The notes: generated from the sequence alone by a model not told the origin. A stretch of DNA of 64,000 nucleotides from Flavobacterium kayseriense (GCF_014305095.1 NZ_JACRUI010000004.1:1-64000); one strand, 5' to 3'. Positions 53,699 to 63,163 are shown, counted from the first letter of the stretch. Numbers and translations are program-made.

Positions 53699-55102
53699 AT
53701 GAAATACTTTGTAACTATTGGTCTCGTCTTAATGATAACGTTTAGTACGAGGGCACAGGAAAATAATGCACCTGAAAAAGACAGCCTCTCTTTTATTAAA
53801 TCAAAGAGAATGTCCGATGACGATTTAGCTAAAAAAAAAGAAGGAACTTTTATAACAGGAATTCCAGATTTTTCTTCAGATCCAGTTACTGGTTTTGGAT
53901 TTGGACTTAGAGGCAATGCTTTTTATAATGGCGAAAGAACGAATCCTTTATTCGCTTACACTCCCTATTTAGCTAAATTAAAGGCGAATATGGCTTACTA
54001 TACTTCAAACGCAAGAGAACTCGTTCTATCTTTAGATATTCCTTACTATAAAGGAACGCGTTGGAGATTCAAAATTGATTTCAAAGCACAACAAAATCCA
54101 TCAAATCTGTATTTTGGACTTACAGAGTCGACCCTAAATCAACTAAGCCTACCATCAGACCCTAATACATCTTTTAGCACTTATGATGAATTTGATCGCG
54201 CTCGAAAAACGACTCGTGCTGGAGAACCTGGAGAGGGAGCAATAGTTACTGATGCACTCTCCAACCGATTTAGAGAAACAGAATACATGCTGAATTTAAA
54301 AGCTGATTATGCCATAGGAAACGGAAGATGGAGAGTAATGAGTGGTTACGAAATTCAGAATCTAAAATACAAAACCTTTGAAGGAGAAGAGGCTGACGCT
54401 ATAGACCCTATTTCTGGTGAAGAAACCACAGCAGCAAATGGATTTTCATTGTTGCAAAGAGATTTTGAACAAGAAGAAATTTCAGGTTTAGATGGCGGAT
54501 GGATTTCTATTTTTCAAACTGCTTTGATCTACGACACTAGAGATTTTGAACCCGACCCAACAAAAGGATATTATTTTGAAATCGCAAATGAGTACTCTAG
54601 TAAATATATAGGTTCACAATACAATTTTAATAAATTATTTGTGCAAGGTAGAGCTTATCAGAAATTACCTTTTGGTAAAAGAACCGTTCTCGCCGGCCGA
54701 TTAGGAATTGGTAATATATTTGGATCGAATGCTCCGTTTTTTGAATTTCAAGATCAATGGAGCCCTGATGGAAGTATTAACTCCTTAGGAGGAAGACAGT
54801 CGCTGCGCGGATATAGAGCCAATAGATTCTTAGCTCGCTCGCTATGGTTTACAAATATCGAGTTGAGGATTAGACTAGCTGAAGCAAGACTAGGTAAACA
54901 ACGTTTTACTTTTGGAGTTGCTCCTTTTTTTGATGCTGGAACAGTTAGAGACCGTTGGCAGAATTTAAACTTAAAAAACATTAAAACATCATATGGAAGC
55001 GGCTTAAGAATAGGATGGAATCAATCAACAATACTATCTTTTGATTACGGTGTTTCTACCGAAGACCAATTGTTTTTCTTCGGAATAGGACAAATATTTT
55101 AA
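53699..55102 (+). CDS. BamA/TamA-type outer-membrane beta-barrel protein
   Basis: This 467-aa protein has a signal peptide (MKYFVTIGLVLMITFSTRAQ) and a surface-antigen-type beta-barrel. Late motifs GGRQSLRGYRANRFL and YDTRDFEPDPTKGYYFEI are those of the bacterial surface antigen domain. It has no visible POTRA domains. It ends in IGQIF, an aromatic terminus as in outer-membrane proteins. It lies downstream of the two-component system with a hairpin between, so it may be a target or co-transcribed gene. Confidence 0.82.
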   Translation: MKYFVTIGLVLMITFSTRAQENNAPEKDSLSFIKSKRMSDDDLAKKKEGTFITGIPDFSSDPVTGFGFGLRGNAFYNGERTNPLFAYTPYLAKLKANMAYYTSNARELVLSLDIPYYKGTRWRFKIDFKAQQNPSNLYFGLTESTLNQLSLPSDPNTSFSTYDEFDRARKTTRAGEPGEGAIVTDALSNRFRETEYMLNLKADYAIGNGRWRVMSGYEIQNLKYKTFEGEEADAIDPISGEETTAANGFSLLQRDFEQEEISGLDGGWISIFQTALIYDTRDFEPDPTKGYYFEIANEYSSKYIGSQYNFNKLFVQGRAYQKLPFGKRTVLAGRLGIGNIFGSNAPFFEFQDQWSPDGSINSLGGRQSLRGYRANRFLARSLWFTNIELRIRLAEARLGKQRFTFGVAPFFDAGTVRDRWQNLNLKNIKTSYGSGLRIGWNQSTILSFDYGVSTEDQLFFFGIGQIF

Positions 55103-55123
55103 TCATTTATTTCTTTAATTACC

Positions 55124-55157
55124 AATCCGGTTTGTGCTAGCTAATCGGATTTTTTTG
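55124..55157 (+). terminator. Terminator of the outer-membrane protein gene
   Basis: AATCCG (55124-55129) pairs with CGGATT (55146-55151) before a T-run. Its 3' half is identical over 24 bases to the lpdA terminator. Confidence 0.65.
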
Positions 55158-55384
55158 TTTCTCTAACCACAGCTTACTATCCATTATTTCACTTGATCTT
55201 TGCTTCTAGCAAAGATAGTTATCATAAAATAGAGATTAAATTTCCATACAATTTTAGCAGCAAATTGTGAAAGGAGAGTTTCAAGTTTATTATAAAAATC
55301 ACTAAATTAGCACAAAGTAACTTTTTTTTTCTGCTGCAGTGCAAACGATAATACGCTTACACCTAATCTTCTAATATATATAGT

Positions 55385-57013
55385 ATGAATAGCTTAATGA
55401 TGAATTACCCACTTACTACGACTACTATTCTTGAATATGGGAACAGTGTTTATCCTAACAAAAAAATAATTACTTACCTACCTGATGGAAATCGTCACGA
55501 ATACCAATTCAGTGATATGTACAAGCAGTGCAAAAAGCTAGCTAATGCCCTAACCAAAAAATTAGGAATTAAAGCAGGAGATATAGTAGGTACATTTGCT
55601 TGGAATCATGCTGCTCATGTTGAACTGTATTATGGTATAGCAGGAATTGGCGCCGTTTGTCATCCTATAAACATTCGATTATCAAGCCAACAAACAGAAT
55701 ACATCATTAATAATTCAGAAGACCGAGTTGTATTTATTGATGCTACCTTAGTTCCTTTAATGGAAAAAATCGCACCACTACTAGAAACAGTAGAATGTTA
55801 CATTCTGCTTAATGCTTCTATAGATTTTAAAACAACATTACAAAACACTATTCGTTATGAGGACTTACTTTTAGATCAATCAGAAGATTATGAATGGCCA
55901 CTCTTAAATGAAAATGAAGCTTGCGGTATGTGTTACACGAGCGGAACAACCGGTCTACCAAAAGGAGTTTTATACTCCCATCGTTCCACTTATTTGCACG
56001 CTTCTAACATCATATCTCCCAATGCAGGTAATTTTAGCAACGAGGACAAACTACTCTTAATTGTACCTCAATTTCACGTTATGGCCTGGGGATTCCCCTA
56101 TTTATGCTTGTTATCAGGGTCAGATATGGTTCTGCCGTCATCAAATTTACAGCCAGAAGCCATCATCAATATTTTGCAAGAAGAGAAAATCACTAAAGCT
56201 AATGGCGTACCTACAATTTGGTTAGGAGTTTACCACGCAATGAAACAAAATCCTCCAAAAGAAAAATTAGCACTTACAGAATATTTGGTAGGAGGTTCAG
56301 CACTACCTAAAAGTCTAATTCAAGGATTTGACAAGGATTTTGGAATAAAAGGAGTGCAAGCTTGGGGAATGACTGAAACTTCTCCACTAGGAACTGTATC
56401 ACGATTGCAACCACAGCATTATGACTTACCCGAAGAGGAGCAACTAAATATTCGTGCCAAACAAGGAATCGCTTTCCCTGGTGTTGAAATCCGAATTATG
56501 ACAGATGAGGGCACTTTAGCGCCTTCAGATGGCAAAACTATGGGCGAATTGCAAATTAGAGGTGCTTGGGTAATTAATTCCTATTTCAAAACTAATAATC
56601 ATGAAAGTTTTACTGCTGATGGTTGGTTTAAAACCGGCGACGTAAGTACAATTGATTCAGATGGTTACATGGAGATAAAAGACCGAACCAAAGATCTTAT
56701 AAAAAGTGGCGGCGAATGGATTTCAAGTGTCGCCTTGGAGTCGGCTTTAATGGCGCATCCCAACATACGAGAAGCAGCAGTAATTGCCATTCCTGATGAA
56801 AAATGGGTCGAAAAACCATTGGCTTCCATCGTATTAGCCAATAAAGAGCAAACGACTACAGATACCGAATTAATGGAGTTTCTCGATAGAGAATTTGTAA
56901 AATACCAAATCCCAAAAGATTATGTCTATTTAGATGAAATCCCTAAAACAAGTGTAGGTAAATTTGACAAGAAAGAAATCCGCCGACTTTTTTCGGAAGG
57001 AAAACTAAAATAA
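55385..57013 (+). CDS. AlkK-like acyl-CoA ligase
   Basis: This 542-aa AMP-forming ligase has YTSGTTGLPKGVLYSHRST, WGMTETSPLGTVSRL, the A7 motif WFKTGDVSTIDSDGYMEI and the A8 hinge KDRTKDLIKSGGEWISS. It also has the C-terminal catalytic lysine in IPKTSVGKFDKKEIR. Sequence around HAAHVELYYGIAGIGAVCHP and INIRLSSQQ is of the AlkK/DmdB medium-chain group, unlike the FadD15-like ligase at 9.3 kb. It activates a medium-chain or branched acid; the exact substrate is open. Single gene. Confidence 0.9.
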   Translation: MNSLMMNYPLTTTTILEYGNSVYPNKKIITYLPDGNRHEYQFSDMYKQCKKLANALTKKLGIKAGDIVGTFAWNHAAHVELYYGIAGIGAVCHPINIRLSSQQTEYIINNSEDRVVFIDATLVPLMEKIAPLLETVECYILLNASIDFKTTLQNTIRYEDLLLDQSEDYEWPLLNENEACGMCYTSGTTGLPKGVLYSHRSTYLHASNIISPNAGNFSNEDKLLLIVPQFHVMAWGFPYLCLLSGSDMVLPSSNLQPEAIINILQEEKITKANGVPTIWLGVYHAMKQNPPKEKLALTEYLVGGSALPKSLIQGFDKDFGIKGVQAWGMTETSPLGTVSRLQPQHYDLPEEEQLNIRAKQGIAFPGVEIRIMTDEGTLAPSDGKTMGELQIRGAWVINSYFKTNNHESFTADGWFKTGDVSTIDSDGYMEIKDRTKDLIKSGGEWISSVALESALMAHPNIREAAVIAIPDEKWVEKPLASIVLANKEQTTTDTELMEFLDREFVKYQIPKDYVYLDEIPKTSVGKFDKKEIRRLFSEGKLK

Positions 57014-57024
57014 ACTTTAACTAT

Positions 57025-57070
57025 GTTCTACCACATATATAGCTTTTTATTAATGTGTCTGCGGTAGAAC
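57025..57070 (+). terminator. Hairpin after the AlkK-like gene
   Basis: GTTCTACCACA (57025-57035) pairs with TGCGGTAGAAC (57060-57070) with one mismatch, followed by TATTTTTTA, so it is a plausible terminator. Confidence 0.6.
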
Positions 57071-57088
57071 TATTTTTTACTAAAGTTT

Positions 57089-57192
57089 GGGCGTATCCCT
57101 ACTTCCACTCCGTTGCAGTAAGGCCGGGCTATTCGCTCTATCTTTTATTGCATTCCATTCCATAAAAGGATGCCGCTACTATCCCTTACGCA
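57089..57192. repeat. Intergenic repeat element, copy C
   Basis: It begins GGGCGTATCCCTACTTCCAC and ends GGATGCCGCTACTATCCCTTACGC, with a central hairpin CTTTT/AAAAG (57142-57168). The reverse complement contains GGGATAGTAGCGGCATCCTTTT and AAAAGATAGAGCGAATAGCCC, which parallel the ends of copies A and B. It lies between two convergent genes. Such elements recur in flavobacterial genomes, from memory. Confidence 0.55.
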
Positions 57193-57220
57193 AGAAAATA
57201 GGACAACATAGAAAAGCATT

Positions 57221-58066
57221 TTAGACCAAGAAAAACGTCTTTGTCTCACTAACTAATTCGTGCGTGTGTAGTGGTAATTCTTTTTCGACATAAGGATGTG
57301 AAGCACCAAAAACATGATTCGCACCCTCGATAACATGCTGTTTAGCTTTGGTAAAATGCTTTTTTAATAAATTAAATTCATCCATTTTTACTGCTTGGTC
57401 ATCGGTTCCTTGAATAATCAAATACGGAATGAGTAGTTTTTTACTAGCTATAGCCAAACTGTATTTTTCTTCATTGCTTTCTAAATCATCTAAAACAGCA
57501 ATATCCAAAGGCATCATTTGGTTCGTTCTCGCATTTTTAATGTACTGAACACCATCGGCCCTCCATTTACTTCTAAATTTTGAATTCCACGAGCGGTGAA
57601 AATCAAACGGACTTGCCCAAGTACAAACCTTCTTAATTTTAGTTTTATACTGCGAACAATACAGCAATGCAGAAACACCGCCTTTACTATGCCCAATGAT
57701 AAATATTGTATCGGTATCAATATTTGGAACTATCGTTGGCAATTTGCTAACCACAAACTCCTCGACACTTTTTATATCTTCCATTTCTTTTCCCAAAGTA
57801 TTCACTGCAAATTTGTCTAATTGATCAAAATCAATTGAATCTTCCAATCCCAAGCCATTATGTGAAAAGTTAAACTTCAAGAAAGCAAAACCATTGTCTA
57901 CGAAATAGTCGGCAACCATTTTCCAACATCCCCAATCTTTAAAACCTTTAAATCCATGACAAAAAATAATTATTCCTTTCTGCTCTTTTGACTCGGCATA
58001 GCTCAAGTCTATTGCCATTTTTTGCTGTGAAGCTCCTTCAATTACAAGTGATTTATTTAGGATCAT
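57221..58066 (-). CDS. Alpha/beta hydrolase (cytoplasmic)
   Basis: This 281-aa alpha/beta hydrolase has the oxyanion motif FCHGFKGFKDWGCWKMVADY, the nucleophile elbow GHSKGGVSALLY, an acidic residue in GTDDQAVK, and the catalytic His in EGANHVFGASHP. It resembles the dienelactone-hydrolase-like/YtpA-type group. No signal peptide is present. It may hydrolyse an ester or thioester; the substrate is unknown. Confidence 0.82.
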   Translation of the reverse strand: MILNKSLVIEGASQQKMAIDLSYAESKEQKGIIIFCHGFKGFKDWGCWKMVADYFVDNGFAFLKFNFSHNGLGLEDSIDFDQLDKFAVNTLGKEMEDIKSVEEFVVSKLPTIVPNIDTDTIFIIGHSKGGVSALLYCSQYKTKIKKVCTWASPFDFHRSWNSKFRSKWRADGVQYIKNARTNQMMPLDIAVLDDLESNEEKYSLAIASKKLLIPYLIIQGTDDQAVKMDEFNLLKKHFTKAKQHVIEGANHVFGASHPYVEKELPLHTHELVSETKTFFLV

Positions 58067-58277
58067 GATTTTTCTATTTGGAATTCCATTATATACACGA
58101 ACAAATATAAGAACTAAAAATAAATGTACTAGGATAAGTATAAATTCTAATCGCTATTCCATAGTAATGATTTGATTTACATTTAATTAAACGAATTAAA
58201 TAATAGTTTAATGTACCATTAAAAACTAGTCCGTTTTCGTTATCTTAGTTTTTTCATAACCAACCAAAAAAACTAAA

Positions 58278-59294
58278 ATGCGTTATCTTTCCTTACTACT
58301 CGTTTTTCTGATACTAACATCCTGCAAAGAAAAATCAAATTCAAATGAGATCTTTGTTTCTAACTATTTCAACTATGGCGATTCATTAGAAACGGCAGGT
58401 GTTAAAATGATCCCGATCCAAACGCCCGTTGGTGAATTTAAGGTTTGGACGAAACGCTTTGGCACAAATCCAAAAATTAAAATCTTATTGCTTCACGGTG
58501 GTCCCGCAATGACCCACGAGTATATGGAGTGTTTTGAAACTTTTTTTCAAAGAGAAGGATTCGAGTTTTACGAATACGATCAACTAGGCTCTTACTATAG
58601 CGATCAACCAAAAGACAGTTCGTTATGGACCGTTGACCGATTTGTAGAAGAGGTGGAGCAAGTTCGTAAAGCAATTGGCGCCGATAGCTCTAACTTTTAT
58701 GTGATAGGAAATTCATGGGGAGGAATTCTAGGAATGGAGTATGCTTTGAAATACCAAAAAAACTTAAAAGGATTAATCGTAAGCAACATGATGGCTAGCG
58801 GTACAGAATATGGAGCCTATGCAAACGATGTGCTAGCTAAACAGATGAAACCCGAGGTACTTGCTGAGATTAGAGCGCTAGAAGCAAAAAAGGATTTCGC
58901 TAATCCTCGCTATATGGAATTGTTAATACCCAATTTTTACAAAGAATACCTATGCAGATTAGAAGAATGGCCTGATGCGGTAAATCGTTCTTTCAAACAT
59001 ACAAATAACGAGGTTTATACCCTTATGCAAGGTCCGAGCGAGTTTGGGATAGGTGGTCGTCTTGCTAATTGGGATGTCAAAAACAGATTAAAAGAAATTG
59101 CAGTTCCTACGCTAATGGTAGGTGCTAAATATGACACCATGGATCCAAAAGCGATGGAAGAGCAGAGTAAATTAGTGGAAAATGGCAGTTACTTGTACTG
59201 CCCTAATGGGAGCCACTTAGCGATGTGGGACGATCAAAAAGTATTTATGAGAGGCGTAATTCAATTTATAAAAGGTGTTGATCTAGGGAAATAA
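58278..59294 (+). CDS. Proline iminopeptidase-family hydrolase, lipoprotein
   Basis: This 338-aa protein has a lipobox (LTSC near residue 15) and is thus an outer or inner membrane lipoprotein. The HGGPAMTHEYM oxyanion motif, the catalytic Ser in GNSWGGILGMEYA, the Asp in VGAKYDTMDP and the His in NGSHLAMWDD are those of prolyl aminopeptidases. It should cleave N-terminal proline, or a related amide, in the periplasm. Confidence 0.86.
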   Translation: MRYLSLLLVFLILTSCKEKSNSNEIFVSNYFNYGDSLETAGVKMIPIQTPVGEFKVWTKRFGTNPKIKILLLHGGPAMTHEYMECFETFFQREGFEFYEYDQLGSYYSDQPKDSSLWTVDRFVEEVEQVRKAIGADSSNFYVIGNSWGGILGMEYALKYQKNLKGLIVSNMMASGTEYGAYANDVLAKQMKPEVLAEIRALEAKKDFANPRYMELLIPNFYKEYLCRLEEWPDAVNRSFKHTNNEVYTLMQGPSEFGIGGRLANWDVKNRLKEIAVPTLMVGAKYDTMDPKAMEEQSKLVENGSYLYCPNGSHLAMWDDQKVFMRGVIQFIKGVDLGK

Positions 59295-59321
59295 AATTAA
59301 CACTGATACGATTCAATATCT

Positions 59322-59352
59322 GATCTAGTATAACTTTTAGTTATACTAGATC
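59322..59352. terminator. Hairpin after the proline iminopeptidase-family gene
   Basis: GATCTAGTATAAC (59322-59334) pairs perfectly with 59340-59352 across a 5-nt loop. The T-run is missing, so it may be an RNA-stabilising hairpin or a weak terminator. Confidence 0.55.
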
Positions 59353-59427
59353 GCAAAATACAATTTCCTTTTGTAGCAAATAAAGTAGTTCTTTGCATTG
59401 TTTTAAAACAGATCATTATTTTAAGCA

Positions 59428-60399
59428 ATGCCAACTAAAGAACAAGAACCAAATAGAAAGAAAATACTAGACAAAAGCATAACTACCAGAGAGCTTATCT
59501 TTTTAGTAGCATTTGTACTTTGTTTATCTCCTTTTATAACTCCTCCTATCGCATTGCTGATGGGATTAATAATCGCTCAGTTTATAGGTCACCCTTACTT
59601 GCATCTCAATCACAAGGCTACCCATTTACTCTTGCAAATATCGGTAGTTGGTTTAGGCTTTGGTATGAACGTAGAGAGTGCTTTAAAAGCGGGACAAAAT
59701 GGTCTTATATTCACGATTATATCGATCATTGTTACCTTAACAGCAGGTTATTTTTTGGGTAAAGCGCTAAAAATTGACAAAAAAACATCCTATTTAATTG
59801 GCGCGGGAACTGCTATATGTGGAGGTAGTGCGATAGCTGCCATTTCACCGGTTATTAAAGCCGAAGAAAAACAAATATCTATTGCACTTGGAACTATTTT
59901 TATACTTAATTCGATTGCATTACTACTATTTCCATTTATTGGACATTACCTCAACTTATCACAAACACAATTCGGAATGTGGTGTGCTATTGCTATTCAT
60001 GACACTAGCTCAGTTGTAGGTGCTGCTAGTAAGTACGGACCGCAGGCTCTTGAAATAGCAACAACCGTTAAATTAGCGAGAGCATTGTGGATTATACCTA
60101 TCGCTTTCTTGTCGACTTTTATTTTCAAAAGTAAAGGCACAAAGGTCAAGATTCCATATTTTATTGGTCTATTTGTTTTGGCCATGATTGCTAATACCTA
60201 CCTACCCTTTGTACAGGAAATCAGCTCCTATCTTACTTCTATTGCAAAATCAGGTTTAACATTGACTCTTTTTCTTATCGGATGCGGTCTATCAAAAGAA
60301 GTGCTTTCAGCTGTTGGGTACAAGCCTTTAGCGCAAGGTATCGCACTTTGGATTCTGATTTCTAGCATGGCATTATGGGCGGTAATCCGTTTGTTCTAA
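59428..60399 (+). CDS. YeiH-family (UPF0324) putative sulfate/organosulfur permease
   Basis: This 323-aa membrane protein has about ten helices and the YeiH/UPF0324 signatures LLQISVVGLGFGMNVESALK and AGTAICGGSAIAAISPVIKA. It also has HDTSSVVGAASKYGPQALE. The family is annotated as putative sulfate exporters in the sodium/bile-acid-like transporter superfamily. It stands alone, with no sulfur-metabolism gene nearby, so the substrate is uncertain. Confidence 0.85.
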   Translation: MPTKEQEPNRKKILDKSITTRELIFLVAFVLCLSPFITPPIALLMGLIIAQFIGHPYLHLNHKATHLLLQISVVGLGFGMNVESALKAGQNGLIFTIISIIVTLTAGYFLGKALKIDKKTSYLIGAGTAICGGSAIAAISPVIKAEEKQISIALGTIFILNSIALLLFPFIGHYLNLSQTQFGMWCAIAIHDTSSVVGAASKYGPQALEIATTVKLARALWIIPIAFLSTFIFKSKGTKVKIPYFIGLFVLAMIANTYLPFVQEISSYLTSIAKSGLTLTLFLIGCGLSKEVLSAVGYKPLAQGIALWILISSMALWAVIRLF

Positions 60400-60524
60400 G
60401 CTCAATAGCCTTTTAAAAAAGAGCCTCAAACTGATACTACAAAAAAACAATAACTTAATTCATTTTAGATTCTTCCATAGTAGGTATTTAGTAAAAGTTA
60501 CTACTCCATAATCCCTTGTTTTTC

Positions 60525-60532
60525 TATCTTTG
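60525..60532 (+). promoter_or_regulatory. -7 element of the GNAT gene
   Basis: TATCTTTG, exact TAnnTTTG match, 35 bp before the ATG at 60568. Confidence 0.5.
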
Positions 60533-60567
60533 CGTAATAAATAAAAAGCCGACCTAATATCACACAA

Positions 60568-61080
60568 ATGATTACAAAAGCTACTCTACAAGATATTCCT
60601 GCATTACTTTCACTAATCAATGGCGCTTACCGTGGCGAATCCTCTAAAGCAGGATGGACAACTGAGGCAGAATTACTAGGAGGCCAAAGAACTGACGGAG
60701 GGGAATTAACTCAAATTCTGTTAGACCCTAAAAATACGTTGTTAAAATATACTGAAGCTGACCAAATTTTAGGCTGTGTTTTATTAACAGCCGAGGAGAA
60801 GCAATTGTATCTGGGAATGCTGAGCGTAGCGCCTCAACTACAAAATAGTGGTATTGGTGCCAAACTTTTGGCGCAAGCTGACCTTCACGCAAAACAATTA
60901 AACTTGCCTAAAATAGTGATGACTGTAATATCAATCCGATCAGAATTAATAGCATATTATATTCGTAAAGGCTACGTAGATACGGGCCTTAAAGCACCTT
61001 TTCCAAAAAGTCATTTACATTCTGTGTTAGGGAGCGAAACATTAGATTTTGTGGTACTAGAGAAAGCAATTGCTTTATAG
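60568..61080 (+). CDS. GNAT-family N-acetyltransferase
   Basis: This 170-aa protein has the GNAT fold, with the acetyl-CoA-binding motif VAPQLQNSGIGAKLLAQADL (motif A) and the beta6 region LIAYYIRKGYVDTG. The acceptor could be an amino acid or a small amine. It lies alone on the plus strand, 6 bp before the convergent DUF3037/HipA pair. Confidence 0.85.
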   Translation: MITKATLQDIPALLSLINGAYRGESSKAGWTTEAELLGGQRTDGGELTQILLDPKNTLLKYTEADQILGCVLLTAEEKQLYLGMLSVAPQLQNSGIGAKLLAQADLHAKQLNLPKIVMTVISIRSELIAYYIRKGYVDTGLKAPFPKSHLHSVLGSETLDFVVLEKAIAL

Positions 61081-61086
61081 ACTAAA

Positions 61087-61470
61087 CTATAAGACCATTT
61101 CTTCATGTAGCCGGCTGATGGTACGCTCTAAGTCATCACAAAGTCCCGGATGAGGCCGTGATGTTTGAATTGCAGAACTTCTCAATGCTGTTAACCAGCG
61201 AAAACGAGAAGGAATATCGAACTGAGCAATAGGACCACCTTCTTTAGCACCATGAGCAATTTTTTGAAAAGAATCTAAATTCCGTTGCAACTGCTCACAC
61301 TCAAAATCAGGAGAAAATAGAGCTAATTTTGCTTCATTAACTGTATAAATCATCTTTATAAACTTGGCTTTTTTACAAAAAAGTACAATTCCTACATTTA
61401 GGAATTCTTCACGTTCTACCCTTGGCACAACCCGAATTACGGCATACTCATATAAGTGCTTCTCTTGCAT
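61087..61470 (-). CDS. DUF3037 protein paired with a HipA-like kinase
   Basis: This 127-aa protein belongs to DUF3037. Recognisable parts are YEYAVIRVVPRVEREEFLNV at the start and DFECEQLQRNLDSF in the middle. It is mostly a mixed alpha/beta cytoplasmic protein without a membrane segment. The upstream HipA-like kinase gene overlaps it by 23 bp, so they are co-translated and may form a complex. DUF3037 has no known function. Confidence 0.78.
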   Translation of the reverse strand: MQEKHLYEYAVIRVVPRVEREEFLNVGIVLFCKKAKFIKMIYTVNEAKLALFSPDFECEQLQRNLDSFQKIAHGAKEGGPIAQFDIPSRFRWLTALRSSAIQTSRPHPGLCDDLERTISRLHEEMVL

Positions 61471-62242
61471 TTTGTGCTTCGTTTATGAAAATTTCAGAAT
61501 GGTTCAATCTAGTCACTAAAAATTGATAGTAGACTTCCCTAATGGCTTCGGGAGATTCATCGGTATCCTGCCATTGCAACCAATCTAAGGGAATTAATTG
61601 TACAATAGCTTGTAGGGTAGATGGCGTTAAAATAGTTTTAAACATGTCATCAGCCTCTTTGATCATACTCGCTTGCGGTAGCAAAACGTGATCTTTTATT
61701 AACTTAAACGGACTTTTAGCATGTTGTTCCCAATTGGTCCAAGAATGGTGAAAATAGAAACTTGCTCCATGATCAATTAACCACAACTCTTTGTGCCATA
61801 GCAGCATATTTGTATTTCTAAACGTTCTGTCAACATTAGTTATATAAGCATCCAGCCATACTATTTGAGACGCCATTTTAGCATCAACTACGGTCACGAC
61901 AGGATCAAAATTAATTGCTCCTGACAAAAAATGTAATGCTAAATTTAATCCCTGGCTTCCTTGTAGAAGATCTTGTATTTCTTCATCGGCTTCCGTACGA
62001 CCAAAGGCTTCGTCAAGATTTGCAAACACTAATTCTGGAATAGCCAGCTTTAAAACGCGCGCTATTTCCCCTCCTAAAAGTTCGGCAATCAAAGCTTTTA
62101 CGCCATGTCCTGCTCCTTTAAACTTGAGTACATATTTATAATCATCGTCGGCTTCCGCCAAAGCGGGTAAGGAACCACCCTCGCGCAATGGGGTGATGTA
62201 CCGTGTTACATTTACGGTGCGAAGATCCAGGTTAGTTGTCAT
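61448..62242 (-). CDS. HipA-like Ser/Thr kinase
   Basis: This 264-aa protein is a HipA-type kinase core lacking the ~100-residue N-terminal subdomain of E. coli HipA. It has an ATP-binding Lys40 (KYVLKFKGAGHG), a Glu helix (AELLGGEIARVL), a catalytic loop with Asp138 and Asn143/Asn145 (NVDRTFRNTNML) and the Mg-binding Asp157 (WLIDHGASF). All active-site residues appear intact. The classical toxin partner HipB is absent; instead DUF3037 overlaps its 3' end. The target is unknown. Confidence 0.82.
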   Translation of the reverse strand: MTTNLDLRTVNVTRYITPLREGGSLPALAEADDDYKYVLKFKGAGHGVKALIAELLGGEIARVLKLAIPELVFANLDEAFGRTEADEEIQDLLQGSQGLNLALHFLSGAINFDPVVTVVDAKMASQIVWLDAYITNVDRTFRNTNMLLWHKELWLIDHGASFYFHHSWTNWEQHAKSPFKLIKDHVLLPQASMIKEADDMFKTILTPSTLQAIVQLIPLDWLQWQDTDESPEAIREVYYQFLVTRLNHSEIFINEAQNAREALI

Positions 62243-62262
62243 AATTGAAATTTACTGAGGTA

Positions 62263-62270
62263 CAAATTTA
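62263..62270 (-). promoter_or_regulatory. -7 element of the HipA/DUF3037 pair
   Basis: Minus-strand TAAATTTG lies 21 bp before the HipA start, with a TTG 16 bp further upstream. Confidence 0.45.
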
Positions 62271-62305
62271 CAAATAACAATGCTCACAATAATTAATATA
62301 ACTAG

Positions 62306-63163
62306 TTAATTATTTGTGTCGTTTTCTAAAGTTAAAAATGCTCTCCCTATATTCGAAATAATGTCTGAAGCAATAAAAGACTGCGTTCCAGTTTCAGTAA
62401 TGGCGATATCGGCAGTTAGTCCGTGGAGGTAGACTCCCAAAATAGCAGCATTGACTGCTTCATATCCTTGTGCTAACAAACTTGTAGTCATTCCGGTTAA
62501 TACATCGCCGCTTCCTGCGGTTGCTAAAGCGGCATTTCCTGTCGTATTTTTGTAAACAGTTTCTCCATCGATAATATGAGTCGGTGCTCCTTTCATTACG
62601 ACCACTAAATTATATTGTTTTGAGAAAGCAATAGTTTTTTCGAATTGCTCCTCTTCAGATTCCCAAGGACCAATGAGCCGCTCTAACTCTTTAGGATGGG
62701 GCGTTACGATTGTTTTTGAGGGCAGTAAATGCAGCCATTCTTTATTCCGTGAAACACAATTTAAGGCATCGGCATCAAGAACTAGAGGTATTATGTTAGA
62801 GACTAGAAAATCATGTAGCGCTTTTTGTGTTTCTTGCTCCTGCCCTATACCGGGTCCAATACCTATGGCTTGCGGTTTGATTTGAAACTTAACATTAGAC
62901 AGATGCCTTTGGGCAACATCAGTAATAACCATTACCTCTGGAATTGCAATTTGAAGGATGTCATATCCACATTCAGGCACAAATGCAGTTACAAGTCCGC
63001 AACCCGTTTTAATTGCTGCTTTTGACGCTAAAACAGCAGCGCCCATTTTCCCATAGCTACCGGCGATTAGTAAAGCATGACCTTGAGTGCCTTTGTGAGC
63101 AAAAGCACTAACGATCTGATAGCGATCTTGGATTTCTTTTTTAGTTATAGGTATAAAATACAT
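62306..63163 (-). CDS. nnrD: ADP-dependent NAD(P)H-hydrate dehydratase
   Basis: This 285-aa protein is the dehydratase domain of the NAD(P)HX repair system. Motifs are [44 protein letters not shown], and the [16 protein letters not shown] nucleotide-binding loop with its Asp. It dehydrates damaged NAD(P)H hydrates with ADP as phosphate source. Unlike many bacterial Nnr proteins it lacks a fused epimerase domain, so the epimerase must come from elsewhere or this is an extra copy. Its stop overlaps a small inverted repeat (62288-62314). Confidence 0.88.
   Translation of the reverse strand: MYFIPITKKEIQDRYQIVSAFAHKGTQGHALLIAGSYGKMGAAVLASKAAIKTGCGLVTAFVPECGYDILQIAIPEVMVITDVAQRHLSNVKFQIKPQAIGIGPGIGQEQETQKALHDFLVSNIIPLVLDADALNCVSRNKEWLHLLPSKTIVTPHPKELERLIGPWESEEEQFEKTIAFSKQYNLVVVMKGAPTHIIDGETVYKNTTGNAALATAGSGDVLTGMTTSLLAQGYEAVNAAILGVYLHGLTADIAITETGTQSFIASDIISNIGRAFLTLENDTNN

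Noticed and set aside
55196..55217. Inverted repeat ATCTTTGC-N5-GCAAAGAT that includes a minus-strand -7-like box
   Set aside because: No gene or terminator on the minus strand follows it, so a promoter call cannot be supported.
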